Below, in pieces: positions 1-8,057 of a stretch of 10,495 nucleotides of DNA; the first letter of the stretch is position 1, and every line of letters begins with the position of its first letter. This stretch comes from Actinomycetota bacterium (GTDB lineage: Bacteria; Actinomycetota; Actinomycetes; Nanopelagicales; Nanopelagicaceae): assembly GCA_005777515.1 (NCBI GenBank), contig SXMA01000140.1, forward strand, positions 1 to 10,495, read 5' to 3'. A program made the position numbers and the translations under genes. Under the pieces are notes generated by a model. That model worked only from the letters and a program-made list of their open reading frames with translations. It did not search any database and was not told where the DNA came from.

Positions 1-3000
1 CTCAACCGCAGCCTTCAGACCAGGAAGAGTAGTTATACAAGAAACCCCTCTAGCAACTGCTGCTGTTCTAATCTTTCGCCCATCCCGCGCGGCTCCTCGC
101 CCAAAAGGTGTGTTGATCACAAGGGCAATTTTGCCTTGATTGATTAAATCTACCGCCGATATAGCTCCCTGATTTCCATCTTTCTCGCTATGTTTTGCAA
201 CGAGCTGCGTTGAAACACCATGAGTTTTGAGGAAATTGTGCGTTCCAAGGGTTGCATAGAGCTCGAAATTTAACTCAGATAATCCCTTAACCCCTGAAAT
301 CGCCTCACTCTTATCTTTGTCAGAGAGCGAAATAAAGATTGCGCCACCTAGTGGTAGCGCTCCAAATGCTGCTATCTGCGATTTTGCGAAAGCTGCCCCA
401 AAAGTTGATGCAATTCCCATCACTTCACCCGTCGATTTCATCTCTGGTCCTAAAACAGTATCAACGCCCTCACCATCTACTCTTCGGAAACGATTAAAGG
501 GAAGCACTGCCTCCTTCACGCTAATGCCACTAGCAACGCCATCGCCGTTATCTGGAAGCATCCCATTTTCTCGTAGCTCTGAAATCTTGATCCCAGTTGC
601 TATCAGTGCTGCCGCCTTTGCTACCTGTCTTCCCGTTGCCTTACTGACAAATGGAACAGTTCTAGATGCCCTGGGATTTGCCTCTAAGACATAGAGCTTT
701 GATTCTGAGACGGCGTATTGAATATTGATCAGTCCTAATACTCCAATACCAGAGGCAAGTTTCTTGGTTGCTTGGCGAATCTCGGCTATCAATTCTTTGG
801 TTATAGATTGAGCTGGAATTACGCAGGCTGAGTCACCAGAATGAACGCCTGCCTCTTCAACGTGCTCCATGATACCTGCTAGGTAGAGTTCATTGCCATC
901 AAAGAGCGCATCCACATCAATCTCGATTGCATCATCCAAAAATTTATCAATCAAGACTGGATGCTCAGGATTTATCTGAGCGGCAATGGTGATGAACTCC
1001 TCAAGTGATGCATCGTCATAAACAATTTGCATGCCTCGTCCACCTAGGACAAATGAAGGGCGGACTAGAACTGGATATCCGACTTCGCTTGCAATCTTTA
1101 AGGCATCTGTGTAGGAAAAGCCAGTGCCAAACGTAGGCGCTCTCAGCGAGTTCTCCGTCAATACTCTTCCAAATGCACCACGATCCTCGGCTAGATGAAT
1201 TGCCTCCGGCGGTGTTCCAAGAATTGGCACCCCCGCGCTCTTGAGCTCTGCGGCAATACCAAGTGGGGTCTGGCCACCTAATTGCACAATAACGCCAGCA
1301 ATCGGCCCTGCAGCAACCTCTGCGCGATAAACCTCAAGAACATCTTCAAGAGTTAATGGCTCGAAGTAAAGGCGATCTGCGGTGTCATAGTCAGTAGATA
1401 CTGTCTCTGGATTGCAATTGATCATGATTGTTTCATAACCCGCCTTTGATAAAGCAAAGCATGCATGAACGCAGGAGTAATCAAATTCAATTCCTTGGCC
1501 GATTCGGTTTGGCCCACTTCCAAGGATTAATATTGCCGGTTTACTTCGAGGTTTGACTTCGCTTTCTAAATCGTAGGATGAGTAGTGATAAGGCGTAAAG
1601 GCCTCAAACTCACCAGCGCAGGTATCAACTGTTTTAAAGACCGGAAATAAGCCTAGTCTCTCTCGCACTTTCAATATCTCTGATGCGTTAGTGTTTCGAA
1701 GCTGGGCTATCTGTTGATCTGAAAAACCCATCTCTTTAGCACTCCTTAGAAGTCCTAGAGAAAGCTCACCTGCAGCTTTAATCTCCGAAGCTTTACTGTT
1801 TATTTCGACAATTTGAGAGAGAAACCAAGGATCGATCGCGCATTTGGCATAGACCTCCTCGATTGATGCACCAAGTGCTAGCGCTCTTTGAACCTGAATC
1901 AACCTATCTTCTGTAGGTGTGGATATTTTCGCCATCAATTTCTCAAGGTTGTCAGAAAAGTCCCATGAGAAAGATGATCCCTTCTTCTCCAAGCTTCGCA
2001 TCGCCTTTTGAAGTGCTTCAGGAAAAGAGCGACCAAAGGCCATGGCTTCTCCAACGCTCTTCATTGTTGTTGTAAGACGCGTATCAGCCTCAGGAAATTT
2101 TTCAAAGGCAAAGCGAGGAATCTTCACCACGATGTAATCTAAGGTTGGTTCAAATGAAGCTGGAGTTTTCTTTGTAATGTCGTTAGGAATTTCATTTAGG
2201 GAATATCCAATAGCAAGCTTGGTGGCAATCTTGGCAATGGGAAAACCAGTTGCCTTTGAGGCAAGCGCGCTACTTCTTGAAACCCTTGGGTTCATTTCAA
2301 TCACAACTACCCGACCATTGGCTGGATTTATCGCGAACTGAATGTTGCAACCACCGGTGGCCACTCCCACCTCACGAATAATGGCAATGCTTAAGTTTCG
2401 TAGATTCTGGAATTCAACATCTGTAAGAGTTAACGCTGGAGCAACAGTAATTGAATCTCCTGTGTGGACTCCCATGGGATCGATATTTTCAATGCTGCAT
2501 ACAATCACTACATTGTCATGATTATCACGCATAACCTCTAATTCATACTCTTTCCAACCGATAATTGACTCTTCAAGTAGAACTTCATTAACAGGACTAA
2601 AACGCAAACCCGCGCCAGCGATAAGCTCTAATTCATCTTTGCTAAAAGCAATTCCACTACCAAGTCCTCCCATAGTGAAAGATGGTCTAACTACCACAGG
2701 ATAATTGAGCTCATTTGCTGCTTTGAAGCAATCATCCAAACTATGACAAATGATTGATTTTGCAGACTCTCCTCCAATTTTTGCAACGATTGCCCTAAAT
2801 TCCTCTCGATTCTCACCCCGCCTAATGGCTGCGACATCTGCGCCAATTAGCTTTGTTTTGTATTTCTCTAATATTCCATTCTCATGGAGAGTTATCGCAG
2901 CATTTAGGGCTGTTTGTCCGCCAAGAGTTGCCAGGATTGCATCTGGGCGCTCCTTAGCGATAACTTGTTCAAGAAAATCTAAAGTAATGGGTTCAATATA

Positions 3001-3192
3001 GGTTGCGTCTGCAAATTCTGGATCAGTCATAATCGTGGCTGGATTCGAATTCACCAAAATTACTCTTATGCCCTCTGCCTTTAAAACGCGGCAGGCTTGA
3101 GTTCCAGAATAATCAAATTCGCAGGCCTGGCCGATAACAATTGGACCACTACCGATTACCAAGACACTCTTAATCGATTTATCTAGAGGCAT
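1..3192 (-). CDS. carB: Carbamoyl-phosphate synthase large subunit (3' end beyond window)
   Basis: Cytoplasmic synthetase subunit that uses two ATP, bicarbonate and ammonia channelled from CarA to make carbamoyl phosphate for pyrimidines and arginine. About 1064 codons are visible in one uninterrupted frame; the family is usually about 1070 to 1115 residues, so only the last few tens are missing. The start reads [20 protein letters not shown], matching the usual N-terminus. The first ATP-grasp half has the metal-binding [10 protein letters not shown] run with Glu299 and Asn301, the same numbering as E. coli. The second half begins with GQGIEFDYS and contains [14 protein letters not shown] with Arg711 (E. 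coli Arg715) and [18 protein letters not shown]. The C-terminal allosteric (MGS-like) domain is present up to the cut, including VINTPFGRG. The ATG lies inside the end of carA, a 14-bp overlap, suggesting translational coupling and equal subunit output. No frameshift was seen at four checked points. Identity is very secure. Confidence 0.97.
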   Translation of the reverse strand, partial: MPLDKSIKSVLVIGSGPIVIGQACEFDYSGTQACRVLKAEGIRVILVNSNPATIMTDPEFADATYIEPITLDFLEQVIAKERPDAILATLGGQTALNAAITLHENGILEKYKTKLIGADVAAIRRGENREEFRAIVAKIGGESAKSIICHSLDDCFKAANELNYPVVVRPSFTMGGLGSGIAFSKDELELIAGAGLRFSPVNEVLLEESIIGWKEYELEVMRDNHDNVVIVCSIENIDPMGVHTGDSITVAPALTLTDVEFQNLRNLSIAIIREVGVATGGCNIQFAINPANGRVVVIEMNPRVSRSSALASKATGFPIAKIATKLAIGYSLNEIPNDITKKTPASFEPTLDYIVVKIPRFAFEKFPEADTRLTTTMKSVGEAMAFGRSFPEALQKAMRSLEKKGSSFSWDFSDNLEKLMAKISTPTEDRLIQVQRALALGASIEEVYAKCAIDPWFLSQIVEINSKASEIKAAGELSLGLLRSAKEMGFSDQQIAQLRNTNASEILKVRERLGLFPVFKTVDTCAGEFEAFTPYHYSSYDLESEVKPRSKPAILILGSGPNRIGQGIEFDYSCVHACFALSKAGYETIMINCNPETVSTDYDTADRLYFEPLTLEDVLEVYRAEVAAGPIAGVIVQLGGQTPLGIAAELKSAGVPILGTPPEAIHLAEDRGAFGRVLTENSLRAPTFGTGFSYTDALKIASEVGYPVLVRPSFVLGGRGMQIVYDDASLEEFITIAAQINPEHPVLIDKFLDDAIEIDVDALFDGNELYLAGIMEHVEEAGVHSGDSACVIPAQSITKELIAEIRQATKKLASGIGVLGLINIQYAVSESKLYVLEANPRASRTVPFVSKATGRQVAKAAALIATGIKISELRENGMLPDNGDGVASGISVKEAVLPFNRFRRVDGEGVDTVLGPEMKSTGEVMGIASTFGAAFAKSQIAAFGALPLGGAIFISLSDKDKSEAISGVKGLSELNFELYATLGTHNFLKTHGVSTQLVAKHSEKDGNQGAISAVDLINQGKIALVINTPFGRGAARDGRKIRTAAVARGVSCITTLPGLKAAVE

Positions 3193-4291
3193 GTTTGCCT
3201 AACATCTCAACAAACTGATCAAAGAGATAATTGGCATCGTGAGGACCGGCGGCAGCCTCTGGGTGATATTGAACCGAGAAGGCTGGTTTATCTAGAAGCT
3301 TTAGTCCTTCAACAACAGAATCATTTAGACATATGTGAGTCACCATTCCAGGGCCATAAACTGTTGAAAAGATCCCCTCTAGTGGGGCTTCAACGGCAAA
3401 ACCATGATTCTGCGCAGTGATCTCCACTTTATTACTTTCAACATTTAGCACTGGTTGATTAATACCGCGATGGCCAAATCGCAGTTTATAGGTATCAAAA
3501 CCTAAAGCCCTTCCAAGTATTTGATGTCCGAAACAGATGCCAAAAATGGGGAGTGATGCATCAAGGGTAGATCGAACTAGCGCCACTATTGAATTCATCG
3601 TTGCTGGATCTCCCGGACCGTTTGAGAGAAAGAGCCCATCAAACCCACCGGCCTCAACATCTTCAAAAGTTATCGTTGCAGGCATTAAGTGAACTTCAAT
3701 TCCGCGCGAAGCCATATTTCGAGGAGTTGCAGATTTAATTCCCAGATCAATTGCTGCAACTTTAAACTTTCTCTCTCCAAGTGCAGGAATGATCTCAACT
3801 TTTTCAACCGTGACCTCTTCGGCAAGAAATGCCCCAGCCATCTCCTGCGCACTCCTTACCTTTACAACCATCTCTTCTCTTGATAGTTCGCTACCTGAGA
3901 AGATGCCAACTCTCATCGCTCCTCGCTCGCGCAAATGAAGAGTTAAAGCTCTCGTATCAATTCCCCTAATTCCCACGACGCCATTTGAAATTAAGTCATC
4001 TTCTAAACTTCGCTCTGAACGCCAATTTGAAACTCTTGGAGAGGAATTTCTCACCACAAATCCACTTACCCAGATTTTTCTCGATTCTTCATCTCGAGTG
4101 TTCATTCCAGTATTGCCAATATGCGGAGCGGTCATGATCACAACCTGGCGGTGATAACTCGGATCGGTCAGCGTTTCTTGATATCCCGTCATTCCAGTTG
4201 AGAAGACAGCCTCACCAAAGGTCTCGCCCTTGCAAGCCCAAGACTCTCCTTCAAAGATACGGCCATCATCTAGAACTAGATACGCCGTCAT
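3179..4291 (-). CDS. carA: Carbamoyl-phosphate synthase small (glutaminase) subunit
   Basis: Hydrolyses glutamine and passes ammonia to CarB. The 370 residues are normal for the family. An N-terminal CPSase small-chain domain (about 1 to 150, with the typical [18 protein letters not shown] segment) precedes a class I glutamine amidotransferase domain (about 176 to 362). The catalytic triad is visible: Cys253 in [10 protein letters not shown], His343 and Glu345 in [11 protein letters not shown]. The NGPGDP oxyanion-strand motif is at about 224 to 229. The ATG directly follows the pyrC stop codon (TAG then ATG, no gap). A Shine-Dalgarno-like AAAGGAA lies within the end of pyrC about 10 nt upstream. 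It overlaps carB by 14 bp. In several actinobacteria a small membrane-protein gene sits between pyrC and carA; here there is none. Start and identity are secure. Confidence 0.97.
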   Translation of the reverse strand: MTAYLVLDDGRIFEGESWACKGETFGEAVFSTGMTGYQETLTDPSYHRQVVIMTAPHIGNTGMNTRDEESRKIWVSGFVVRNSSPRVSNWRSERSLEDDLISNGVVGIRGIDTRALTLHLRERGAMRVGIFSGSELSREEMVVKVRSAQEMAGAFLAEEVTVEKVEIIPALGERKFKVAAIDLGIKSATPRNMASRGIEVHLMPATITFEDVEAGGFDGLFLSNGPGDPATMNSIVALVRSTLDASLPIFGICFGHQILGRALGFDTYKLRFGHRGINQPVLNVESNKVEITAQNHGFAVEAPLEGIFSTVYGPGMVTHICLNDSVVEGLKLLDKPAFSVQYHPEAAAGPHDANYLFDQFVEMLGKHASR

Positions 4292-5566
4292 CTAATTTGA
4301 GTTCCTTTCATAGACCAGCGCGCCATTATGGAATGTCTTAGTGATAACCCCCGGCAAGACCATGCCATCAAAGGGTGTGTTTTTGCTCTTAGAGGCAAGC
4401 TTGAGTCGTTCAACTTTCCATTTCGAATCTAGATCAACGAGTGTGAAATTAGCTCCTACTCCAACTGACATTGACCCATGGCCTTGGTATCGCCCTATTT
4501 GCGCTGGAATCTTTGACATGCGATCTACTAATTGAGCAAGTGTTAGAAGCTTCGTCTCAACCATAGCCAGGTATGCAATTGAAAAAGCAGTCTCAAGGCC
4601 AACCATGCCAAATGCTGCGGCGCTCCATTCGCAATCTTTTGATTCGTGAGGATGAGGCGCATGATCCGTTGCAATTATGTCGATTATTCCATCTGCCAGG
4701 CCTTCACGCAGTGCTTGCACATCATCTTTAGTCCTAAGCGGGGGATTTACTTTATAGACCGGGTCATAGCTCTCTGCTAATTCATCGGTTAAGAGAAGAT
4801 GATGTGGCGTCACTTCAGCGGTAACTTTTATCCCACGCTTTTTTGCAGTTCTTATAATCTCAACCCCACCTGCAGTCGTGAGGTGACAAATATGTAGGCG
4901 AGAGTCAACATGCTCTGCAAGTAACACATCTCGGGCAATGATCGCTTCTTCGGCAACGGCGGGCCAGCCTTTTAAACCAAGGCGCGCTGAGATCTCGCCT
5001 TCATTCATCTGTGAATCCTGGGTTAGCCTAGGATCTTGTGCGTGCTGAGCAATAATTCCATCAAAGGTCTTTACATATTCAAGAGCTCTTCGCATTACCA
5101 AAGCATCAGAGACGCAATGTCCGTCATCACTGAAGATTCGAACCCCCGCCTCTGATTGATTCATGGCGGATAGCTCTGCAAGCTGCTCTCCGCCTTGACC
5201 CACAGTGACCGCTCCTATTGGAAACACATCACAAATCCCATGGTGCTTACCTAAACGATAAACCTGCTCGACAACACCAGCTGTATCAGCAACTGGCAGA
5301 GTGTTGGGCATAGCAGAAATTGCTGTAAATCCTCCGGTTGCCGCTGCCATTGAACCCGTTAACACTGTCTCGGCATCTTCTCTGCCGGGCTCTCGCAAGT
5401 GAGTATGAAGATCCACAAAACCTGGCAGGATCATTAAACCTTTGGCATCAATTTCCTTAGCGCTACTTGATGAGTCACTTTCGTTGACGAATTTGCCATT
5501 GGAAACAAAGTAATTACCTACCTTCCCATTTGAATCTTTAGCTCCCTTTATCCGATAGGAATTCAC
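4292..5566 (-). CDS. pyrC: Dihydroorotase (class I, zinc amidohydrolase)
   Basis: Catalyses reversible cyclisation of carbamoyl aspartate to dihydroorotate, third step of de novo pyrimidine synthesis. The 424-residue length and motifs are those of the long class I form. Metal-ligand and active-site motifs appear in order: [10 protein letters not shown] with His54 and His56, MPNT at about 86 to 89, FSDDGH with Asp147/Asp148, QHAQD with His175, [10 protein letters not shown] with His225/His228, VTPHHL, VNPPLR and the catalytic-site ATDHAPH with Asp301. The start is GTG, not ATG: the only nearby ATG, one base upstream in another frame, is followed at once by TGA. A GGGGAG ribosome-binding site 5 nt before the GTG supports this choice. 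It overlaps pyrB by 4 bp (GTGA) and abuts carA. Lys residues for carbamylation were not assessed. Identity is secure. Confidence 0.96.
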   Translation of the reverse strand: MNSYRIKGAKDSNGKVGNYFVSNGKFVNESDSSSSAKEIDAKGLMILPGFVDLHTHLREPGREDAETVLTGSMAAATGGFTAISAMPNTLPVADTAGVVEQVYRLGKHHGICDVFPIGAVTVGQGGEQLAELSAMNQSEAGVRIFSDDGHCVSDALVMRRALEYVKTFDGIIAQHAQDPRLTQDSQMNEGEISARLGLKGWPAVAEEAIIARDVLLAEHVDSRLHICHLTTAGGVEIIRTAKKRGIKVTAEVTPHHLLLTDELAESYDPVYKVNPPLRTKDDVQALREGLADGIIDIIATDHAPHPHESKDCEWSAAAFGMVGLETAFSIAYLAMVETKLLTLAQLVDRMSKIPAQIGRYQGHGSMSVGVGANFTLVDLDSKWKVERLKLASKSKNTPFDGMVLPGVITKTFHNGALVYERNSN

Positions 5567-6525
5567 ATACTCTCCCCACTACTTGCAAGCTCTTTGAAAG
5601 TTGCTCCTCCGAGAAGGAGATAGAGAACTGCCATTCGAACACTAACCCCATTAGCGACTTGCTCCACGATCACCGAGCGCTGCGAATCAGCCGATTCAGC
5701 TGAAATCTCAAGACCTCTATTCATCGGACCAGGATGCATAACTATCGATTTAGCTTTCATCTGTTTCATCCGCTCTGAATTAAGGCCATATCCTCTGGCA
5801 TATTCCCTCTCGGTTGGAAAATAAAGATCGCTCATTCGCTCCTTTTGCACGCGAAGCGCCATTACAACATCGAGAGATTTAATCTCGTCATCGAGTGAAT
5901 AGCTAACCCCTACTTGCCAATCAGAGACACCTACAGGAATTAGAGTTGGCGGAGCAATCAAAACTACCTCAGCGCCAAGTTTCTTAAGCAGCAGAATATT
6001 GCTTCTCGCAACTCTTGAATGAAGAATATCTCCGATGATGCCAACTTTTACCCCTGACAAATCGCCTTTATTCGACTTGAGATGGCGACGGATAGTAAAA
6101 GCGTCGAGAAGAGCTTGGGTGGGATGTTCATGAGTTCCATCTCCAGCATTAATTACCACTCCCTTCATCCACTCTTGCTTTGCTAATTGATGAGCAGCTC
6201 CTGATGCGCCATGGCGAATAACGACTGCATCTGCCCCCATTGCTTGAAGAGTAAGAGCAGTGTCTTTAAGGCTCTCGCCTTTACTAACACTTGATCCCTT
6301 AGCGGCAAAGTTGATTACATCTGCTGAAAGGCGTTTAGCTGCTGCTTCGAATGAAATTCTCGTTCGAGTTGAGTCTTCAAAGAACAGATTGACAACAGTT
6401 CTTCCTCGAAGAGTTGGAAATTTCTTGACTGCCCCTTCAGAAAGGCGGGCAAGTTCAGATGCGGTATCTAGAATCTCTATAGCTTGATCTTTACTCAAAT
6501 CTGAAATCGAAAGTAGATGTTTCAT
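5563..6525 (-). CDS. pyrB: Aspartate carbamoyltransferase catalytic chain
   Basis: Condenses carbamoyl phosphate with aspartate to give N-carbamoyl-L-aspartate, the committed pyrimidine step. The 320 residues are a normal catalytic chain. The carbamoyl-phosphate-binding STRTR motif is at 52 to 56 within [13 protein letters not shown]. The mobile-loop SKGES with Lys82 corresponds to E. coli Ser80/Lys84. [11 protein letters not shown] starts at His134. The aspartate-binding side shows LRVQKERM at about 224 to 231 and [11 protein letters not shown] at about 264 to 274. No pyrI regulatory-chain gene is present in the window, as expected for the unregulated actinobacterial and Bacillus-type enzyme. 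Its ATG overlaps the pyrR stop by 4 bp (ATGA), and its own stop overlaps the pyrC GTG, so it is embedded in the operon. Identity is secure. Confidence 0.97.
   Translation of the reverse strand: MKHLLSISDLSKDQAIEILDTASELARLSEGAVKKFPTLRGRTVVNLFFEDSTRTRISFEAAAKRLSADVINFAAKGSSVSKGESLKDTALTLQAMGADAVVIRHGASGAAHQLAKQEWMKGVVINAGDGTHEHPTQALLDAFTIRRHLKSNKGDLSGVKVGIIGDILHSRVARSNILLLKKLGAEVVLIAPPTLIPVGVSDWQVGVSYSLDDEIKSLDVVMALRVQKERMSDLYFPTEREYARGYGLNSERMKQMKAKSIVMHPGPMNRGLEISAESADSQRSVIVEQVANGVSVRMAVLYLLLGGATFKELASSGESM
5572..5577 (-). promoter_or_regulatory. Ribosome-binding site deciding the pyrC GTG start
   Basis: The minus strand reads GGGGAG inside the last codons of pyrB, followed by 5 nt and then GTG. 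This supports GTG at 5564 to 5566 as the true pyrC start, in the absence of any usable ATG in frame nearby. Confidence 0.65.
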
Positions 6526-7055
6526 TGGGATCTGCCTTCGATAAGTACTTCATCAAGTGAGTCAATTTCAGTTAAATGCACCCTAACTGACTCTTCCTTA
6601 GCGGTCGGAATATTCTTTCCAACAAAATCTGCTCTTATCGGAAGTTCTCTATGCCCGCGATCAATGAGAACAGCCAGTTGCACGCTCTTTGGTCGACCAA
6701 GTTCATTCAAGGCATCAAGGGCTGCGCGAATCGTTCTGCCGGAGTAGAAAACATCATCTATCAGGACAACATCTTTTCCATCAATACTTCCACCTGGAAT
6801 GCTGGTTGGAAGCAGAGTTCTTGGTGCTTTTAGGCGCAGATCATCTCGATACATTGTTATATCAAGGGTGCCGCTTTCTAGTTCCGTTTTTTCAATTTCA
6901 GAGATGGCGCCTGCAATACGTCTACTTAAATATGCTCCTCTGGTTGGAATGCCAAGAAGAAGTAGATTTTCTGAACCATGGTTCTTTTCAAGAATTTCAT
7001 GAGAAATGCGACGTAGCGCGCGGGAGATTTCACCGCTATTTAAAACAACGCTCAT
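6522..7055 (-). CDS. pyrR: Bifunctional pyr operon RNA-binding regulator / uracil phosphoribosyltransferase
   Basis: PyrR senses UMP/UTP and binds a conserved RNA hairpin in pyr messages; many homologues also have uracil phosphoribosyltransferase activity. The 177-residue protein is of usual length and has the type I phosphoribosyltransferase fold. The PRPP-binding signature [13 protein letters not shown] is at 96 to 108, and the family segments [13 protein letters not shown] (about 35 to 47) and [20 protein letters not shown] (about 130 to 149) are present. The start ATG is preceded by a good AAGGAG ribosome-binding site at 5-nt spacing. Just before that site is an RNA motif matching the PyrR binding loop, so this protein probably represses its own translation and that of the coupled downstream genes. 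It is first in the pyr operon and diverges from the BldD-like gene. Identity is secure; the control mechanism is inferred. Confidence 0.95.
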   Translation of the reverse strand: MSVVLNSGEISRALRRISHEILEKNHGSENLLLLGIPTRGAYLSRRIAGAISEIEKTELESGTLDITMYRDDLRLKAPRTLLPTSIPGGSIDGKDVVLIDDVFYSGRTIRAALDALNELGRPKSVQLAVLIDRGHRELPIRADFVGKNIPTAKEESVRVHLTEIDSLDEVLIEGRSQ

Positions 7056-7060
7056 TACTA

Positions 7061-7066
7061 CTCCTT
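7061..7066 (-). promoter_or_regulatory. pyrR ribosome-binding site
   Basis: The minus strand reads AAGGAG, then 5 nt, then the pyrR ATG. It is one of the clearest Shine-Dalgarno sequences in the window, and lies 2 nt downstream of the putative PyrR-binding hairpin, so occupancy of one could exclude ribosome access to the other. Confidence 0.8.
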
Positions 7067-7068
7067 CG

Positions 7069-7084
7069 CCGCCTCACAGGACGG
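7069..7084 (-). promoter_or_regulatory. Putative PyrR-binding RNA loop in the pyrR leader
   Basis: On the minus strand the RNA would read CCGUCCUGUGAGGCGG. Its core UCCUGUGAGGC matches the known PyrR binding-loop consensus UCCNGNGAGGY at every fixed position. It can fold with a lower CCG/CGG stem, a bulged U, an upper CC/GG stem and a UGUGA loop. It sits 2 nt upstream of the pyrR Shine-Dalgarno sequence. There is no antiterminator/terminator pair between it and the start codon, so the layout resembles the translational repression described for Mycobacterium smegmatis pyrR rather than the transcription attenuation of Bacillus. The sequence match is direct; binding and mechanism are inferred. 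Confidence 0.75.
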
Positions 7085-7088
7085 ATCG

Positions 7089-7112
7089 TTAAAGGTTGGC
7101 GAATACTAGCAT
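7089..7112 (-). other. Possible seven-codon leader ORF upstream of pyrR
   Basis: The minus strand has ATG followed by six codons and TAA, encoding MLVFANL, ending 4 nt before the putative PyrR-binding hairpin. An AGGAG lies upstream, but at 12 nt spacing, which is long for a ribosome-binding site. It would be in the transcript only if transcription starts at the upstream promoter candidate. It may well be chance; there is no homology to support it. Confidence 0.15.
7103..7108 (-). promoter_or_regulatory. Candidate proximal -10 element for the pyr operon
   Basis: The minus strand reads TAGTAT, fitting the TAnnnT pattern of actinobacterial -10 boxes. No convincing -35 is seen at 16 to 18 nt. 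It would give a leader of roughly 40 nt that still includes the PyrR-binding hairpin. It competes with the candidate further upstream. Confidence 0.3.
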
Positions 7113-7145
7113 GTGCTGGATTGGCTCCTGAAATCTGTGGAAAAG

Positions 7146-7162
7146 CCAGAGGGGCTCTCTGG
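7146..7162. repeat. Perfect 6-bp inverted repeat in the divergent bldD/pyrR region
   Basis: The plus strand reads CCAGAG, a 5-bp spacer GGGCT, then CTCTGG. The minus-strand copy is followed by CTTTT. It lies at the predicted start point of the upstream pyr promoter candidate and 21 bp before the BldD-like start codon. It could be a protein-binding dyad controlling either gene or an RNA hairpin. It does not match the published BldD operator pattern as I recall it. Confidence 0.4.
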
Positions 7163-7190
7163 TTATTGGCTTATTTTGACCCAATGACAA
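7162..7190 (-). promoter_or_regulatory. Candidate distal promoter for the pyr operon
   Basis: The minus strand has TTGTCA (five of six to the -35 consensus, positions 7185 to 7190), a 17-bp spacer, and AATAAC (four of six to the -10 consensus, positions 7162 to 7167). Transcription would start near 7155, giving a leader of about 100 nt. The -35 hexamer overlaps the start codon of the divergent BldD-like gene, so the two genes could interfere with each other. Predicted by pattern only. Confidence 0.35.
7172..7177 (+). promoter_or_regulatory. Possible -10 element for a leaderless bldD-like transcript
   Basis: TATTTT ends 6 nt before the start codon, the spacing expected if transcription starts at the A of ATG. 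There is no Shine-Dalgarno in front of this gene, and leaderless messages are common in Actinobacteria. No -35 match is seen at the usual distance, so this is a weak prediction. Confidence 0.3.
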
Positions 7191-7669
7191 CACCTTTAGA
7201 GATATCGAAAAGACTGAGACAAATCAGGAAGCAACAGCACTTAACTCTCAAACAGGTTGAAATACGTTCAAGAGGAAAGTGGAAAGCAGTTGTAATCGGT
7301 TCCTATGAGCGGGGTACTAGGTCACTGAGTATTTCAAAGGCCAAATCCCTCTGTGAGTTTTATGGAGTTCCGCTATCAGCTCTCTTTCAAAGTGAAGGCA
7401 TTAAGCACGCACTACAGTCCGAAGGAGCTCTACGTATCGATCTAAGAGCCTTAAGGAGCAGGCTTGCAGAAAATGATCCACTAATTGCCCAGCTCCACAA
7501 TCTTTTATCCTTTATCGCAAGGAGGCGAGATGATTGGAATGGAGAGATTATGAGTGTTCGCTTGCAAGATAATGAGGTGCTAGGGCTTTTGGTTCAAAAG
7601 GAGCCAGGCGAGCTAAGAAAAGCTCTAGAAATAAGAGAGTTGCTCTTTAAAGCACAAGGTCAGGTTTAA
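7184..7669 (+). CDS. bldD: BldD-like XRE-family transcriptional regulator with c-di-GMP-binding signature
   Basis: DNA-binding regulator of the BldD family, which in Streptomyces represses development genes when dimerised by tetrameric cyclic di-GMP. The 161 residues compare with about 167 in Streptomyces. An XRE helix-turn-helix domain spans about 8 to 68 and includes the family hallmark GKWKAVVIGSYERG (31 to 44) and FYGVPLSALF (59 to 68). The C-terminal domain keeps the bipartite RxD-x8-RxxD motif: Arg115 and Asp117, then eight residues, then Arg126 and Asp129. The ATG at 7184 is chosen because the family alignment begins there; the frame stays open further upstream, but that stretch is antisense to pyrR. 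No Shine-Dalgarno is visible; a TATTTT 6 nt before the ATG could be a -10 box for a leaderless message. Its 3' end overlaps nusB by 23 bp. Family is secure; effector binding is inferred. Confidence 0.92.
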   Translation: MTTPLEISKRLRQIRKQQHLTLKQVEIRSRGKWKAVVIGSYERGTRSLSISKAKSLCEFYGVPLSALFQSEGIKHALQSEGALRIDLRALRSRLAENDPLIAQLHNLLSFIARRRDDWNGEIMSVRLQDNEVLGLLVQKEPGELRKALEIRELLFKAQGQV

Positions 7670-8057
7670 TTTCCAGGATTTTGCTCAATACTCCATTTAC
7701 ATACTTACTTGAATCCTCGGTGGAAAAGTTAGTTGCAAGCTCCAGTGCCTCGCTGATAGCCACTGCTTCAGGCACTGACTTAGACCAAAGTAGCTCGAAG
7801 ATGGAAAGACGAAGGATGTTCCTATCAAGAACCGGCATCCGGTCCATGTCCCAGCCTTGAGCATAAGTTGCAATTAACTCATCAATTTTTCGCCTATTTA
7901 ACTCAATTCCATCGATTAACTCTTTTGTGAATTCTCTAGCCTCATACTCCATCTCTGTGACTCTCTTGAGGAGTAGATTCGCTGCGCTACTTTTTCTGAT
8001 ATCACTTTCATAGAGCAGATCTAGAGCGGCTTTTCGGGCCTTGGAGCGGCTGCTCAC
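7647..8057 (-). CDS. nusB: Transcription antitermination protein NusB
   Basis: Small all-helical RNA-binding protein that, with NusE (S10), binds boxA RNA and supports processive transcription and maturation of rRNA. The 136 residues are typical. It opens with the Arg/Lys-rich MSSRSKARKAALDLLYESD, the RNA-contacting region, and contains the family signatures LDRNILRLSIFELL (about 77 to 90), VPEAVAISEALELA (about 95 to 108) and KYVNGVLSKI (about 118 to 127). The start is GTG, directly after the efp stop (TAA then GTG, no gap), and no clear Shine-Dalgarno is visible, so re-initiation from efp is likely. The end runs convergently into the BldD-like gene for 23 bp, leaving no space for a terminator between them. 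Identity is secure. Confidence 0.95.
   Translation of the reverse strand: MSSRSKARKAALDLLYESDIRKSSAANLLLKRVTEMEYEAREFTKELIDGIELNRRKIDELIATYAQGWDMDRMPVLDRNILRLSIFELLWSKSVPEAVAISEALELATNFSTEDSSKYVNGVLSKILEIKPDLVL

Noticed and set aside
317-694. Plus-strand open frame of 125 codons
   Set aside because: Lies fully antisense to carB, is rich in Ser/Ala/Pro as expected of a shadow frame, and has no recognisable domain.
7143-7162. Minus-strand hairpin followed by CTTTT as an intrinsic terminator
   Set aside because: The stem is only 6 bp, the T run is short, and no minus-strand transcript would be expected to need termination upstream of pyrR.
7157-7167. CCAGAGAGCC on the minus strand as a second PyrR binding loop
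   Set aside because: It resembles the consensus in part but lacks the initial U and the paired GG, and it would lie at or before the predicted transcription start.
6689-7183. Long open plus-strand extension in frame with the BldD-like gene, antisense to pyrR
   Set aside because: It would add 165 residues with no BldD-family similarity, composed of pyrR complement sequence. Family alignment starts at the ATG at 7184.
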